Source: CADEED01 sp035525785 (GTDB taxonomy: Bacteria > Pseudomonadota > Gammaproteobacteria > Steroidobacterales > Steroidobacteraceae). From it: a stretch of DNA of 64,000 nucleotides. The first letter of the stretch is position 1; each line of letters begins with the position of its first letter. The notes under the pieces were generated by a model. The model saw only the letters and a list, made by a program, of their open reading frames with translations. It did no database searches and was not told the DNA's origin. Shown piece after piece: positions 24,698 to 33,052 of the stretch. The DNA lies in the NCBI GenBank assembly GCA_035525785.1, contig DATLDQ010000126.1, forward strand, positions 3,125-67,124, written 5' to 3'. A program made the position numbers and the translations under genes.

Positions 24698-27052
24698 TCA
24701 ATTCAGATTCGAAACGATGACCCGCGTGGGCAGCGCCGTGGCCGGCGCGTTGCCCGTCTGCGACCTGGTGATCTCGAAAGACCCGGACGCGCGCAGGTCG
24801 GCGGACGACGCACCCAGCCAGAAATCGATGCGGCCGGCTTCGATTACCCAACTACCCTTGTTCCAGAACGCCAGTTGCTCGGGCGACAGGCTGAACGTCA
24901 CCCGCTTGCGCGCGCCCGGCGCGAGCTCGATGCGCTTGAAGCCGCGCAGCTCGAGCACCGGCCGCGAAACGCTGGCCACCGGGTCGCGCACGTACAGCTG
25001 CACCACTTCATCGCTGGCCACGCCGCCAATGTTCTCCACGGTGATGGCGATGTCGACGCGCTCGCCCGGCGGCACGCTGGCCGTGCTTTGCGCGAGGTCG
25101 CCGTATTTGAATTCCGTATAGGAGAGGCCATGACCGAACGCATATAAAGGAGTGATGGGCAGGTCGTGGTAGCGCACCGTGTCCTTGGCGAGATCGGGGT
25201 CCGCGGGGCGACCCGTGGGATTCGCCGAGTAGTAGCCGGGCACCGCGCCGGTCACGCGCGGGAAGGAAGCGGGCAGACGGCCCGCGGGCGAATACCTGCC
25301 GAACAGCGCATCGGCGACCGCGGGGCCCCCTTCGACGCCGGGCATCCAGCTCTCGAGGATGGCGGGCACGCGGTCGTGCAGCCATTGCATGGCGAGCGGA
25401 CGGCCGTTGGCGAGCACCACGATGACGGGCTTGGCAGGCTTGCTGGCGGCGGCCTTGTCAGGCGGCGCCACGGCAGCGAGCACCCGGCGGGCCAGCTCGA
25501 GCTGGTTGGCCGGCAGCTCGAGATCGGAGCGGCTGCGCGCTTCGCCCGACAGGTCGAAGTCCTCGCCGATGACCAGCACGATGACGTCGGCGGCCTTCGC
25601 GGTTTTCACTGCGGCGTCGTAACCGGAATCATCCGCGGGCTTGCGCGGATCGGCGCCCGCCGCATAGGTGACCTTGAGGTTCTTCGGCGCCGCCCCCTGG
25701 ATCCCCTGGAGGATGGTGACGACGTCTTCGGCCTTGCCCTGCGCGCGCCACGAGCCGAGCGCGCTCAGGCCATCATTGGCCAGGGCGCCGATCACCGCGA
25801 GCGTGCGCGGCTTGCCGCCGTCCTCGAGCTTCAGCGGCAGTAGTTTGCCGTCGTTCTTCAGCAGCACCAGCGACTGGCGCGCCACGGCGCGCGCGGCCTC
25901 GCGGTGCTCGGCCGAGAGCAACGAGCTCTTCTCGCGCTCCACGTCGGTGTAACGCATCGGGTCGTCGAACAGCCCGAGCTGCTCCTTCACGCGCAGGATG
26001 CGCAGCACCGCCTCGTCGAGCAGCTTGAGGCGCGCCGGATCCTTGGCGATGGCGATCTGGAGATCGTCGGCGTACACGCCGCCGACCATGTCCATGTCCA
26101 CCGAGGCGTCGAGCGCGAGCAGCCCGGCCTCGGCGCGAGTAGCGGCAACGCCGTGGTTGGGCAGCTCGCCGATCGAGCCCCAGTCCGAGACCATGAGGCC
26201 CTGCCATCCCCAGCGCTCGCGCAGCGTCCCGCGAACCAGCTCGCGGTTCGCGGTGGTGGGCACCCCGGCAATGTCGTTGAAGGCCACCATGAACGAGCCG
26301 GAACCCGCGCGCGCCGCGGCGTAGAACGGCGGTAGATAGACTTCGTTGAGCGTGCGCTCGGAGAGATCGGCGGTGTTGTAGTCGCGGCCGCCGATGGCCG
26401 CGCCATAGGCGCCGAAATGCTTCGCGGTCGCCATCAGCGAGCCCGGGCGGAGCGTGTTGCCGCCCTGAAAGCCATTCACGGCCGCCACCGCCATGCGCGC
26501 ACCGAGGTAGGGATCCTCGCCCGCGCCCTCGACGATGCGACCCCAGCGCGGGTCGCGCGCGATGTCGATCATGGGCGCGAAAGTCCAGTGCAGGCCGGCG
26601 GCCGTCGCTTCCTCGGCGGCGACGCGCGCGGCACGTTCCTCCGCCTCGGGCGCCCAGGTGGCGGCCAGCGCGAGCGGCACCGGGAAGATCGTGCGATAGC
26701 CGTGCACCACGTCCATCGCGAACAGCAGCGGCACGCCCAGGCGGGATTCCTCGACGGCCACTTTTTGGAGCCTGCCCAGGGGCTCGGCACCGGCGACATG
26801 AAGATAGGAACCCACCTGGCCGGCACGCACGCGGTCGAGTTCCGTGGCATCGAGGCGCGAGTTCAGGGCTTTGCTTCGGCCACCGGCGCGCTGCACGAGC
26901 TGACCGATCTTCTCCTCGAGGGTCATCTTCTTGAGGAGGGTCTCGGCGCGTGGTCCGACCTGGGCGCCGGATTGGGCAAGCGCGAGGCTGGCGCCCGAAA
27001 AGGCGGCGACAGAGACACAGGCCACCGCAATGTGGCGCGCGAAACCCGGCAA
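24698..27052 (-). CDS. Glycoside hydrolase family 3 beta-glucosidase (BglX-like), exported
   Basis: 784 residues when read from TTG 27052. I prefer this start to the longer frame because GAGGGGAG lies just before it and the resulting N-terminus (MPGFARHIAVACVSVAAFSGASLALA) is a good signal peptide. The GH3 N-domain has KHFGAYGA, 'RDYNTADLSERTL' and the nucleophile Asp290 in GLMVSDWG; the C-domain carries VIVLVIGEDFDLSGEARSR and NGRPLAM; a fibronectin III-like domain ends it. Length matches BglX. First gene of an operon with lactonase and GntP, so released glucose may be oxidised in the periplasm. Confidence 0.94.
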   Translation of the reverse strand: MPGFARHIAVACVSVAAFSGASLALAQSGAQVGPRAETLLKKMTLEEKIGQLVQRAGGRSKALNSRLDATELDRVRAGQVGSYLHVAGAEPLGRLQKVAVEESRLGVPLLFAMDVVHGYRTIFPVPLALAATWAPEAEERAARVAAEEATAAGLHWTFAPMIDIARDPRWGRIVEGAGEDPYLGARMAVAAVNGFQGGNTLRPGSLMATAKHFGAYGAAIGGRDYNTADLSERTLNEVYLPPFYAAARAGSGSFMVAFNDIAGVPTTANRELVRGTLRERWGWQGLMVSDWGSIGELPNHGVAATRAEAGLLALDASVDMDMVGGVYADDLQIAIAKDPARLKLLDEAVLRILRVKEQLGLFDDPMRYTDVEREKSSLLSAEHREAARAVARQSLVLLKNDGKLLPLKLEDGGKPRTLAVIGALANDGLSALGSWRAQGKAEDVVTILQGIQGAAPKNLKVTYAAGADPRKPADDSGYDAAVKTAKAADVIVLVIGEDFDLSGEARSRSDLELPANQLELARRVLAAVAPPDKAAASKPAKPVIVVLANGRPLAMQWLHDRVPAILESWMPGVEGGPAVADALFGRYSPAGRLPASFPRVTGAVPGYYSANPTGRPADPDLAKDTVRYHDLPITPLYAFGHGLSYTEFKYGDLAQSTASVPPGERVDIAITVENIGGVASDEVVQLYVRDPVASVSRPVLELRGFKRIELAPGARKRVTFSLSPEQLAFWNKGSWVIEAGRIDFWLGASSADLRASGSFEITRSQTGNAPATALPTRVIVSNLN

Positions 27053-27188
27053 ATGCTTCTCCCCTCGATTTTTGTGGTCCGAATCTACCCGAAGACATTC
27101 CATACGTCGCGCTCCCGCAGGCATGAAGACGAGCGCGCGTGCCTTTGCCGTTACGGACGACGCCGCCATGAGGAGCCCGCCGCACCGG

Positions 27189-27194
27189 CATAAT
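27189..27194 (+). promoter_or_regulatory. Candidate -10 box for a leaderless dacB transcript
   Basis: CATAAT ends six bases before the ATG at 27201, so transcription would start at or next to the A of the ATG. There is no Shine-Dalgarno sequence before this gene. No convincing -35 box is seen. Confidence 0.4.
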
Positions 27195-27200
27195 TCATCA

Positions 27201-28643
27201 ATGAACCATCCGGCATTCGTGAAATCACTGGCCCTCTTCATCTGGCTGGTGTCCTCGACAATAGTCGCCGCGCCCGCCACCACGGCCAGGCAGGGCGAGA
27301 CGGCCTTGGCCGTCACCCCGGCCACCTATCTCTCGCGACTCGCCGCGGCGCGCATCCCGTCCGACGCCGCGGCCGTGATCGTGAGGCCGCTCGATGGCGG
27401 TGCGCTCAGCTGGGAAGCGAACGCGTCGAGGCCGATGAACCCGGCGAGCACCATGAAGCTGGTCACGACCTACTCGGCGTTGCATTTGTTAGGTCCGGCG
27501 TTCACGTTCCGCACCGAGGTGCTGTCGGAGGCGCCGGTCATCGGCGAGGCGTTGCGCGGCGACCTGTACGTGCGCGGCGGCGGCGATCCCAAGCTCGTGA
27601 TCGAGGATCTCTGGTATCTCGCGAGCCGGCTGCGCGGCTTCGGCGTCCGCGAGATCCGCGGCGACCTGGTGCTCGACAAGGGATTGTTCGAACCCCTGCG
27701 CCACGATCCGGCGCAGTTCGACGGCGAGGAAGGTCGGGCCTACAACGTGGGCCCGGATGCGCTGCTGCTGAATTTCAAGTCGATCGCCATCCACCTCGTG
27801 CCCGACCCGGTCGGCAAGGTGGCGCGCGTGATCGTGGTGCCCGAGATTTCCGGTCTCACCGCGCCGCGCACCGTGCCGCTCGTGGACGGCGGCTGCGGCG
27901 ACTGGCGCGGGCGCCTGGGAGCCGACCTCGCCGACCCGATGAACATCCGCATTCGCGGTACGTACCCGGCCGCGTGCGGCGAGCGCATCATCCACATGGG
28001 CGCGCTCGAGCACACTAACTACTTCGCCGCCGTATTCCGCGCACTGTGGGAGCGGCAGGGCGGCACCTGGACCGGCAAGGTGCGTGAAGCCGCGGTGCCC
28101 GCCGGCGCGCGGCTCATCGTGGCGCAGGAATCACCGCCGCTGGCCATGCTCATCCGTGACATCAACAAGTTCAGCAACAACGTGATGACGCAGCAGCTGT
28201 TCCTCACCATGGGCGCGGCCGGTGGTGAGCCCGGCAATCCGGCGCGTGGCGGCGCCGCCGTGCGCAACCTGCTGTCGGCGCGCGGCATCGAGGTGCCAGG
28301 CCTGGTGCTGGAGAACGGTTGCGGGCTGTCGCGCATCGAGCGCATCAGTGTCACCACCCTGGCCGACGTGCTGACCGACGCCTGGAAGAGCCAGTGGATG
28401 CCCGAGCTCATGGCCTCCCTCCCCATCTCGGGCGTGGACGGGACCATGAAGGCACGCAACGTACCGTCGGGCGCGGCCCACATGAAAACCGGTCTGCTCG
28501 AGGACACGCGAGCGGTGGCCGGGTACGTCATGGCCGCCAGCGGCAAGCGCTACGTGGTGGTGGCCATCATCAATCACCCGAATGCCGGTGGCGGGACGGG
28601 CGCGCACGATGCGTTGATCGATTGGGTCTATCGGAATGGGTAA
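27201..28643 (+). CDS. dacB: D-alanyl-D-alanine carboxypeptidase/endopeptidase, PBP4 (DacB) type
   Basis: 480 residues from ATG 27201, with a signal peptide (to about residue 25). All three penicillin-binding motifs of the class C enzymes are present: Ser83-Thr-Met-Lys86, Ser325-Asn-Asn and Lys429-Thr-Gly431. The extra domain insertion between SxxK and SxN, about 170 residues longer than in PBP5, is typical of DacB. It trims peptidoglycan peptides in the periplasm. It is transcribed divergently from the GH3 operon. One TTGTTAGG octamer lies at 27486-27493. Confidence 0.95.
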   Translation: MNHPAFVKSLALFIWLVSSTIVAAPATTARQGETALAVTPATYLSRLAAARIPSDAAAVIVRPLDGGALSWEANASRPMNPASTMKLVTTYSALHLLGPAFTFRTEVLSEAPVIGEALRGDLYVRGGGDPKLVIEDLWYLASRLRGFGVREIRGDLVLDKGLFEPLRHDPAQFDGEEGRAYNVGPDALLLNFKSIAIHLVPDPVGKVARVIVVPEISGLTAPRTVPLVDGGCGDWRGRLGADLADPMNIRIRGTYPAACGERIIHMGALEHTNYFAAVFRALWERQGGTWTGKVREAAVPAGARLIVAQESPPLAMLIRDINKFSNNVMTQQLFLTMGAAGGEPGNPARGGAAVRNLLSARGIEVPGLVLENGCGLSRIERISVTTLADVLTDAWKSQWMPELMASLPISGVDGTMKARNVPSGAAHMKTGLLEDTRAVAGYVMAASGKRYVVVAIINHPNAGGGTGAHDALIDWVYRNG

Positions 28644-28681
28644 GAGGCCGGTCCAGACGCGGGAATCGCCGGTTTAGCGCC

Positions 28682-28687
28682 TATAAT
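28682..28687 (+). promoter_or_regulatory. Candidate -10 box for the CobW gene
   Basis: A perfect TATAAT ends nine bases before the ATG at 28697. If it is used, the mRNA has almost no leader, and indeed no Shine-Dalgarno sequence is visible. No convincing -35 or Zur-like palindrome could be seen around it. Confidence 0.5.
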
Positions 28688-28696
28688 CCCTGATCT

Positions 28697-30154
28697 ATGT
28701 CAGTCACACCTTCACGTGTACCGGTCACGGTACTCACGGGCTTTCTTGGCTCCGGAAAAACCACGCTGCTGAACCGCATCCTCTCGGAGAACCACGGCAA
28801 GCGCATCGCGGTCATCGAGAATGAATTCGGCGAAGTCGGCGTCGACAGCGAGCTGGTCATCGGCGCGGAAGAGGAACTGTTCGAGACCAACAACGGCTGC
28901 ATCTGCTGCACGGTGCGCGGCGACCTCATCCGCATCCTCGGCCAGCTCATGAAGCGGCGCGACAGGTTCGATTACATCCTCATCGAGACCACCGGCATGG
29001 CCGACCCGGGCCCCGTGGCGCAGACGTTTTTCCTCGACGACGAGCTCAAGAATACTTTCCAGCTCGATGCCATCGTGACCATGGTGGACGCCAAGCATTT
29101 CGAGCAGCACGTCGACGAGCTCAACGAGCCGGCCGAGCAGGTCGCGTTCGCGGACCTGGTGTTGCTCAACAAGACCGATCTCGTCGACCCGGCGTCGCTC
29201 GAGCGCATCGAGAGCCGCATCCGTGGCATCAACGGCACGGCGAAGATCCTGCGCACGAAGAATGCGGACGCGCCCATCGACAAGGTGCTGAACGTCGGCG
29301 CGTTCGATCTGCAGCGTGCGCTCTCGGTGGATGAGGCGTTCCTCGAGCCCGAGTACCCCTTCGAGTGGGGTGGCGCGTACCAGCTGGCCGCCGGTGACTA
29401 TCTACTGCGCGCGGGCGGCGAGCACGACGAGCATGCGCACGGCCATGGAGACGGGCAAGAGCACGTCCATGGCGAGCACTGCGTTCACGATCACGGGCAT
29501 GAGCATGGGCACGCCCACGGCCATGACCACGACCATGGCGAACACGCGCACGAGGACCTCGACCTGGTCGTCGTGCCGCTCGCGTCGGCCACGCCGGGTG
29601 CCTTGAAAGACGCCATCGAGCAGGCCGTACGCGCCTTCGCCGAGCCGGCCGCGGTGGTGGGATGTCACGGCCATATCCACGGGCCCGGCCACTACGCCCT
29701 GGACATCTCGCATGGCGGCGCGGACTTCGCGCTCGAGATCGCGCGGCCCGGCGCTCATGCATTGTTCTTCGAACACCATCCGCTGGAGTTCGGGTTGCAT
29801 CTCGTGGGCCAGCAGCCTTCGGCCGAACGCAAATTCGCTTCGCATCATCACCAGGACGACATCAGCTCCATCGGCATCAGCGATCCGCGTCCGCTCGACC
29901 CGACCAGGCTCAACCAGTGGCTCGAGTACCTGCTCAAGACGCGTGGCCAGGACATCTTCCGCATGAAGGGCGTGCTCAACATCAAGGGTGAGGACCGCCG
30001 ACACGTGTTCCATGGCGTGCACATGATGTTCGATGCGCAGGCGGAACGGCCCTGGGGCGACGCGCAGCGGTGCAACAACCTGGTGTTCATCGGTCGCGAC
30101 CTCGATCGCGCCGAGTTCGAAGCGGGCTTCGAGTCCGCGGTCGCCCGGCAATAA
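28697..30154 (+). CDS. CobW/COG0523 GTPase metallochaperone with His-rich loop
   Basis: 485 residues. G3E GTPase motifs: Walker A GFLGSGKT (15-22), the metal-binding CxCC motif GCICC (67-71), ETTGMADPGP and NKTDL (guanine specificity). Between the GTPase and the CobW C-terminal domain lies a run of about 50 residues (about 243-294) that is nearly half histidine (repeats of HGHDHDHGEHAH type), expected to bind zinc or another metal. The C-terminal domain ends with 'DIFRMKGVLNIKGEDRRHVFHGVHMMFD'. COG0523 proteins insert or traffic metals such as zinc. It leads an operon with a WD40 gene and an unknown gene. Confidence 0.92.
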   Translation: MSVTPSRVPVTVLTGFLGSGKTTLLNRILSENHGKRIAVIENEFGEVGVDSELVIGAEEELFETNNGCICCTVRGDLIRILGQLMKRRDRFDYILIETTGMADPGPVAQTFFLDDELKNTFQLDAIVTMVDAKHFEQHVDELNEPAEQVAFADLVLLNKTDLVDPASLERIESRIRGINGTAKILRTKNADAPIDKVLNVGAFDLQRALSVDEAFLEPEYPFEWGGAYQLAAGDYLLRAGGEHDEHAHGHGDGQEHVHGEHCVHDHGHEHGHAHGHDHDHGEHAHEDLDLVVVPLASATPGALKDAIEQAVRAFAEPAAVVGCHGHIHGPGHYALDISHGGADFALEIARPGAHALFFEHHPLEFGLHLVGQQPSAERKFASHHHQDDISSIGISDPRPLDPTRLNQWLEYLLKTRGQDIFRMKGVLNIKGEDRRHVFHGVHMMFDAQAERPWGDAQRCNNLVFIGRDLDRAEFEAGFESAVARQ

Positions 30155-30165
30155 CGTCGACCAAC

Positions 30166-31236
30166 ATGCCGAAGCAGTCCCTGTCTTTCGCGCTCGAGCC
30201 GCGCGCCACTGTCGCCTTCGACGACTACATCGCGGGCCTCGCCTGGTCGGCGGATGGCAAGTCGCTGGCCGTGGCGGGGGGCGAAGGCAAAGTCGCGCTG
30301 GCGCGGTTGAGCGGCGCGCCGGCGCCATCCACGTCGGGTTCGCTCACGCTCGATGTCATCGGTGAGCATTTGTTAGGCACGCTCGCCGTGGCCTGGCGCC
30401 CGCATGCGAACACTTTCACCACTTCGGGCCAGGACGGCGCGGTGGCGCTCTGGGACGGCGAGACGGGCAAACAGATCAAGCGATGGAAGCCTGCGCCGAC
30501 TCCTACGCAGGCGCTGGCGTTTTCTCCCACAGGCGAGCTGCTGGCGAGCGCGGCGGGCAAGACCGTGACGCTGTGGTCGGCCAATGGTGAGAAGATCCAC
30601 GCATTCGCCGCGGCCAGCAGCACCGCGGTGGCGCTCGCCTTCGACAGGCCGGGCACCGATCTCGGAGTTGCCCTGAACGGTGAGATCGCGGTGCATCGCG
30701 TGGCCTCGTCTCATGGAGGTGGGCGCTACGAAACGCGTCGCTACAAGTGGCCGGCTGCTTGTCTCACGGTAAACTTCAGCGGCAATGGCAGGTATCTCGC
30801 AAGTGGCATGGCCGATGGTTCGCTGCATTTCTGGAATCGCTCGACCGGCAAGGATTCACAGATGCGCGGCTACGACGGCAGGCTCGAGCTCGTCGGCTGG
30901 AGCGACAACTCCCGCTACCTCGCATCGTGCACCGGCAATGAGCTGGTGCTCTGGGACTTCGGCGGCAAAGGCCCCGAAGGCACGCGCCCCATCGTGTTGA
31001 ACGGTCACACCGAGCGCGTCGACACGCTCGCCTGGCAACCCGGCGGCGAGCACCTGGTCAGTGGCGGGCGGGATTGGCGCATCGCGCTGTGGCGCCCGGC
31101 GAAGTCGCGCGAGGCCATCGACGTGCAGATGGTGGATTCCGAAGTGACGGCGGTACGCTGGTCGACGGACGGAAAGCTGCTGGCCGTGGGTGAAAAGAAG
31201 GGCAGCCTCACGGTGTACGAGCTGGTGGCTCGCTGA
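30166..31236 (+). CDS. WD40 beta-propeller protein
   Basis: 356 residues from ATG 30166 (11 bases after the CobW stop). About seven WD40 blades are recognisable by 'LAWSADGKSLAVAGGEGKVALARL', 'VAWRPHANTFTTSGQDGAVALWD', 'LAFSPTGELLASAAGKTVTLW', 'VNFSGNGRYLASGMADGSLHFWN', 'VGWSDNSRYLASCTGNELVLWDF', 'LAWQPGGEHLVSGGRDWRIALWR' and 'VRWSTDGKLLAVGEKKGSLTVYE'. There is no signal peptide, so it is probably a cytoplasmic scaffold. Pairing with a COG0523 gene suggests it helps the metallochaperone; that is inference. One TTGTTAGG octamer lies at 30370-30377. Confidence 0.9.
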   Translation: MPKQSLSFALEPRATVAFDDYIAGLAWSADGKSLAVAGGEGKVALARLSGAPAPSTSGSLTLDVIGEHLLGTLAVAWRPHANTFTTSGQDGAVALWDGETGKQIKRWKPAPTPTQALAFSPTGELLASAAGKTVTLWSANGEKIHAFAAASSTAVALAFDRPGTDLGVALNGEIAVHRVASSHGGGRYETRRYKWPAACLTVNFSGNGRYLASGMADGSLHFWNRSTGKDSQMRGYDGRLELVGWSDNSRYLASCTGNELVLWDFGGKGPEGTRPIVLNGHTERVDTLAWQPGGEHLVSGGRDWRIALWRPAKSREAIDVQMVDSEVTAVRWSTDGKLLAVGEKKGSLTVYELVAR

Positions 31237-31817
31237 TGAAGGTCGAGCTGCGCGATCTCATGCCCGCCGAGCGCAACGAGGTGCAGCAGCGCTTCGAATC
31301 GCTGGCCGGCAAACGCTTCGCGCCCTCGGCTAAAAAGCCGCGCCAGGAAGTCTGGTGGCCCAAGGCTCCGCTCGACGGGCGCGCGTTTCCCCAAGGCATC
31401 CAACCCGCGAGCGGCGACGACGCCTTCAATGAATCCGCGCGATTGCTGGGCTTCCTGAACGGGGTCTGTGGCGGCGAGTTCTACATCGCCAATCTCAGCG
31501 CGCCGAAGCCGCACTTCCGTCACACCGGCAAGCTCGATGCCGATCTCGCGATCTGGATCCGCACGCGTCTCGTGTCGAACCCCACCTGCCTGCTCGCATC
31601 CAGCCGGGACGTGTTCCTGATCATCGAATCGCAGATGAACTACTGCGTGCTCGGTGCCTCGGCCGATGTCATCGAGCTCTTCGAAAAGCGGTTCGGCGGC
31701 GCCGACACACTCAAGCGCACGTTCTCGGACTATGTCGACCAGCGGCGCGTGGGCGCGGACCTCGACGATCTCAAGTGGGCGCAGGACTATCTATTAAAGT
31801 GGTCGGGCTGGGCCTGA
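31236..31817 (+). CDS. Conserved-looking cytoplasmic protein of unknown function
   Basis: 193 residues. Its ATG overlaps the WD40 stop (TGATG), so it is translationally coupled to the CobW/WD40 operon. Notable segments: 'RLLGFLNGVCGGEFYIANLSAPKPHFRHTGKLDADLAIWIRTRL', 'CLLASSRDVFLIIESQMNYCVLGA' and 'DYLLKWSGW' at the end. It contains no signal peptide, TM helix or motif that I recognise. Three cysteines could be metal ligands given the neighbourhood. It is convergent with the glycosyltransferase gene, nine bases away. Confidence 0.65.
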   Translation: MKVELRDLMPAERNEVQQRFESLAGKRFAPSAKKPRQEVWWPKAPLDGRAFPQGIQPASGDDAFNESARLLGFLNGVCGGEFYIANLSAPKPHFRHTGKLDADLAIWIRTRLVSNPTCLLASSRDVFLIIESQMNYCVLGASADVIELFEKRFGGADTLKRTFSDYVDQRRVGADLDDLKWAQDYLLKWSGWA

Positions 31818-31826
31818 CCCGCCGGG

Positions 31827-32978
31827 CTACTGCAAGGTCGCGCTCGGCAGCGCGGTTTCCACGCCGACTCTGCGCCGCGCGCCGACCGCCGCCTGGTAGC
31901 GGCTCATGAGTGCCTGCAGGGCGCGCGTCCAGCTGTAGTGGGATTCCACGTGGCGGCGCGCCGCCGCGCCGAGCTCGGCGAGATCACTGTCGTAGAGCGC
32001 GCTGACTGCACCGGCGATGCTCGCCGCGGCGATCTCGGGGTCGTCATGCGGCTCCGCGAGGATTCCCACGCCGTCATCCACCAGCTCGGGCAGCGCACCG
32101 GCGCGCATGGCGACCACTGGCCGGCCGCAGGCCATGGCCTCGAGCACCACCAGGCCGAAGGTCTCGTGCACACCCGCGTGCACGAAGGCATCCACCGAGG
32201 CGAGATAGCTCGCGAGCTGGTGGTTGTCGCGGCAGTACGGAATTCGCGTGACGTTGTCGTGGCGATTCGCCTGATCGCCGCCGATGAGCAGCAGGTGATA
32301 GGGATCGCCAAGCTTGCGGAACGCGTCGGTCAAGACCGGAATGTTCTTCTCGGCGGAGAACCGGCCGGCGAAGGCCAGGAGGCGGGTGCCGCGCGGCAGA
32401 CCGAGCTCGGCCACGAGGTCGCGACCGCGACGCGACGGATGAAAGGTGTCGACATCCACGCCCAGCGGTTGCGTCGTGGCATGAGACACGCCGATGCCGT
32501 GCAGGTAGTCGCAGGTATGTTTGCTAGGTGCCAGCACCAGCTCGCAACGCTCGTAGGTCTCACGCACGTACCATTCGATGAGCTTCTGCACGCCGGCGCC
32601 CAGGCGGCGCCCGGCGAGCTGGGGAAAGTTCGAGTGATAGAACGCGATCAGCGGAATGCCGCGCCGTTGCGCCACGCGCGATGCGGCCCAGGCGGGATGG
32701 AAGGCGTCGCCGACTTCGATGAGATCGGGCTCGAGCGCCTCGATGGCGCGCGACCAGCGCAGCGGATTCAGCGGCAGGCGGTAGTTGAACGTACCGGGCA
32801 CCCGCTGTCCCGCGACCGTCGAGATGTCACCCGGCACATGTGAGCGAGCTTCCCCGGGCACCACCAGGCTATGCCGCCAGTTGGTGTGCGCGCGCATCCA
32901 CTCGTGTTTGGCGAGCAGGTAGCGCTTCACTCCACCGCTGGTAGGAGAGAAGAACAGGGTTGCGTCTACGACATGCAT
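31827..32978 (-). CDS. GT4-family glycosyltransferase
   Basis: 383 residues with a GT-B fold. The N-terminal half contains 'TSGGVKRYLLAKHEWM', the glycine-rich acceptor loop; the C-terminal half has 'LLAFAGRFSAEKNIPVLTDAF' and the catalytic E-x7-E motif Glu272...Glu280 (HETFGLVVLEAMACGRPVV). It transfers a sugar from a nucleotide- or phospho-sugar to an unknown acceptor, possibly a glycolipid or polysaccharide. No other glycan genes are near. It is divergent from the M20 gene with 74 bases between them. Confidence 0.92.
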   Translation of the reverse strand: MHVVDATLFFSPTSGGVKRYLLAKHEWMRAHTNWRHSLVVPGEARSHVPGDISTVAGQRVPGTFNYRLPLNPLRWSRAIEALEPDLIEVGDAFHPAWAASRVAQRRGIPLIAFYHSNFPQLAGRRLGAGVQKLIEWYVRETYERCELVLAPSKHTCDYLHGIGVSHATTQPLGVDVDTFHPSRRGRDLVAELGLPRGTRLLAFAGRFSAEKNIPVLTDAFRKLGDPYHLLLIGGDQANRHDNVTRIPYCRDNHQLASYLASVDAFVHAGVHETFGLVVLEAMACGRPVVAMRAGALPELVDDGVGILAEPHDDPEIAAASIAGAVSALYDSDLAELGAAARRHVESHYSWTRALQALMSRYQAAVGARRRVGVETALPSATLQ

Positions 32979-33052
32979 GTTTGCTTCTTCTGCGGTTCGT
33001 CAGTATCCGGGCGTTGCAGAGGTGCGACCAGTCAGCGCAGACTGGGTTCCCT

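Noticed and set aside
27053..27325. N-terminal extension of the GH3 gene
   Set aside because: The longer frame would bury the signal peptide; the TTG at 27052 has a near-perfect ribosome-binding site and gives a normal exported enzyme.
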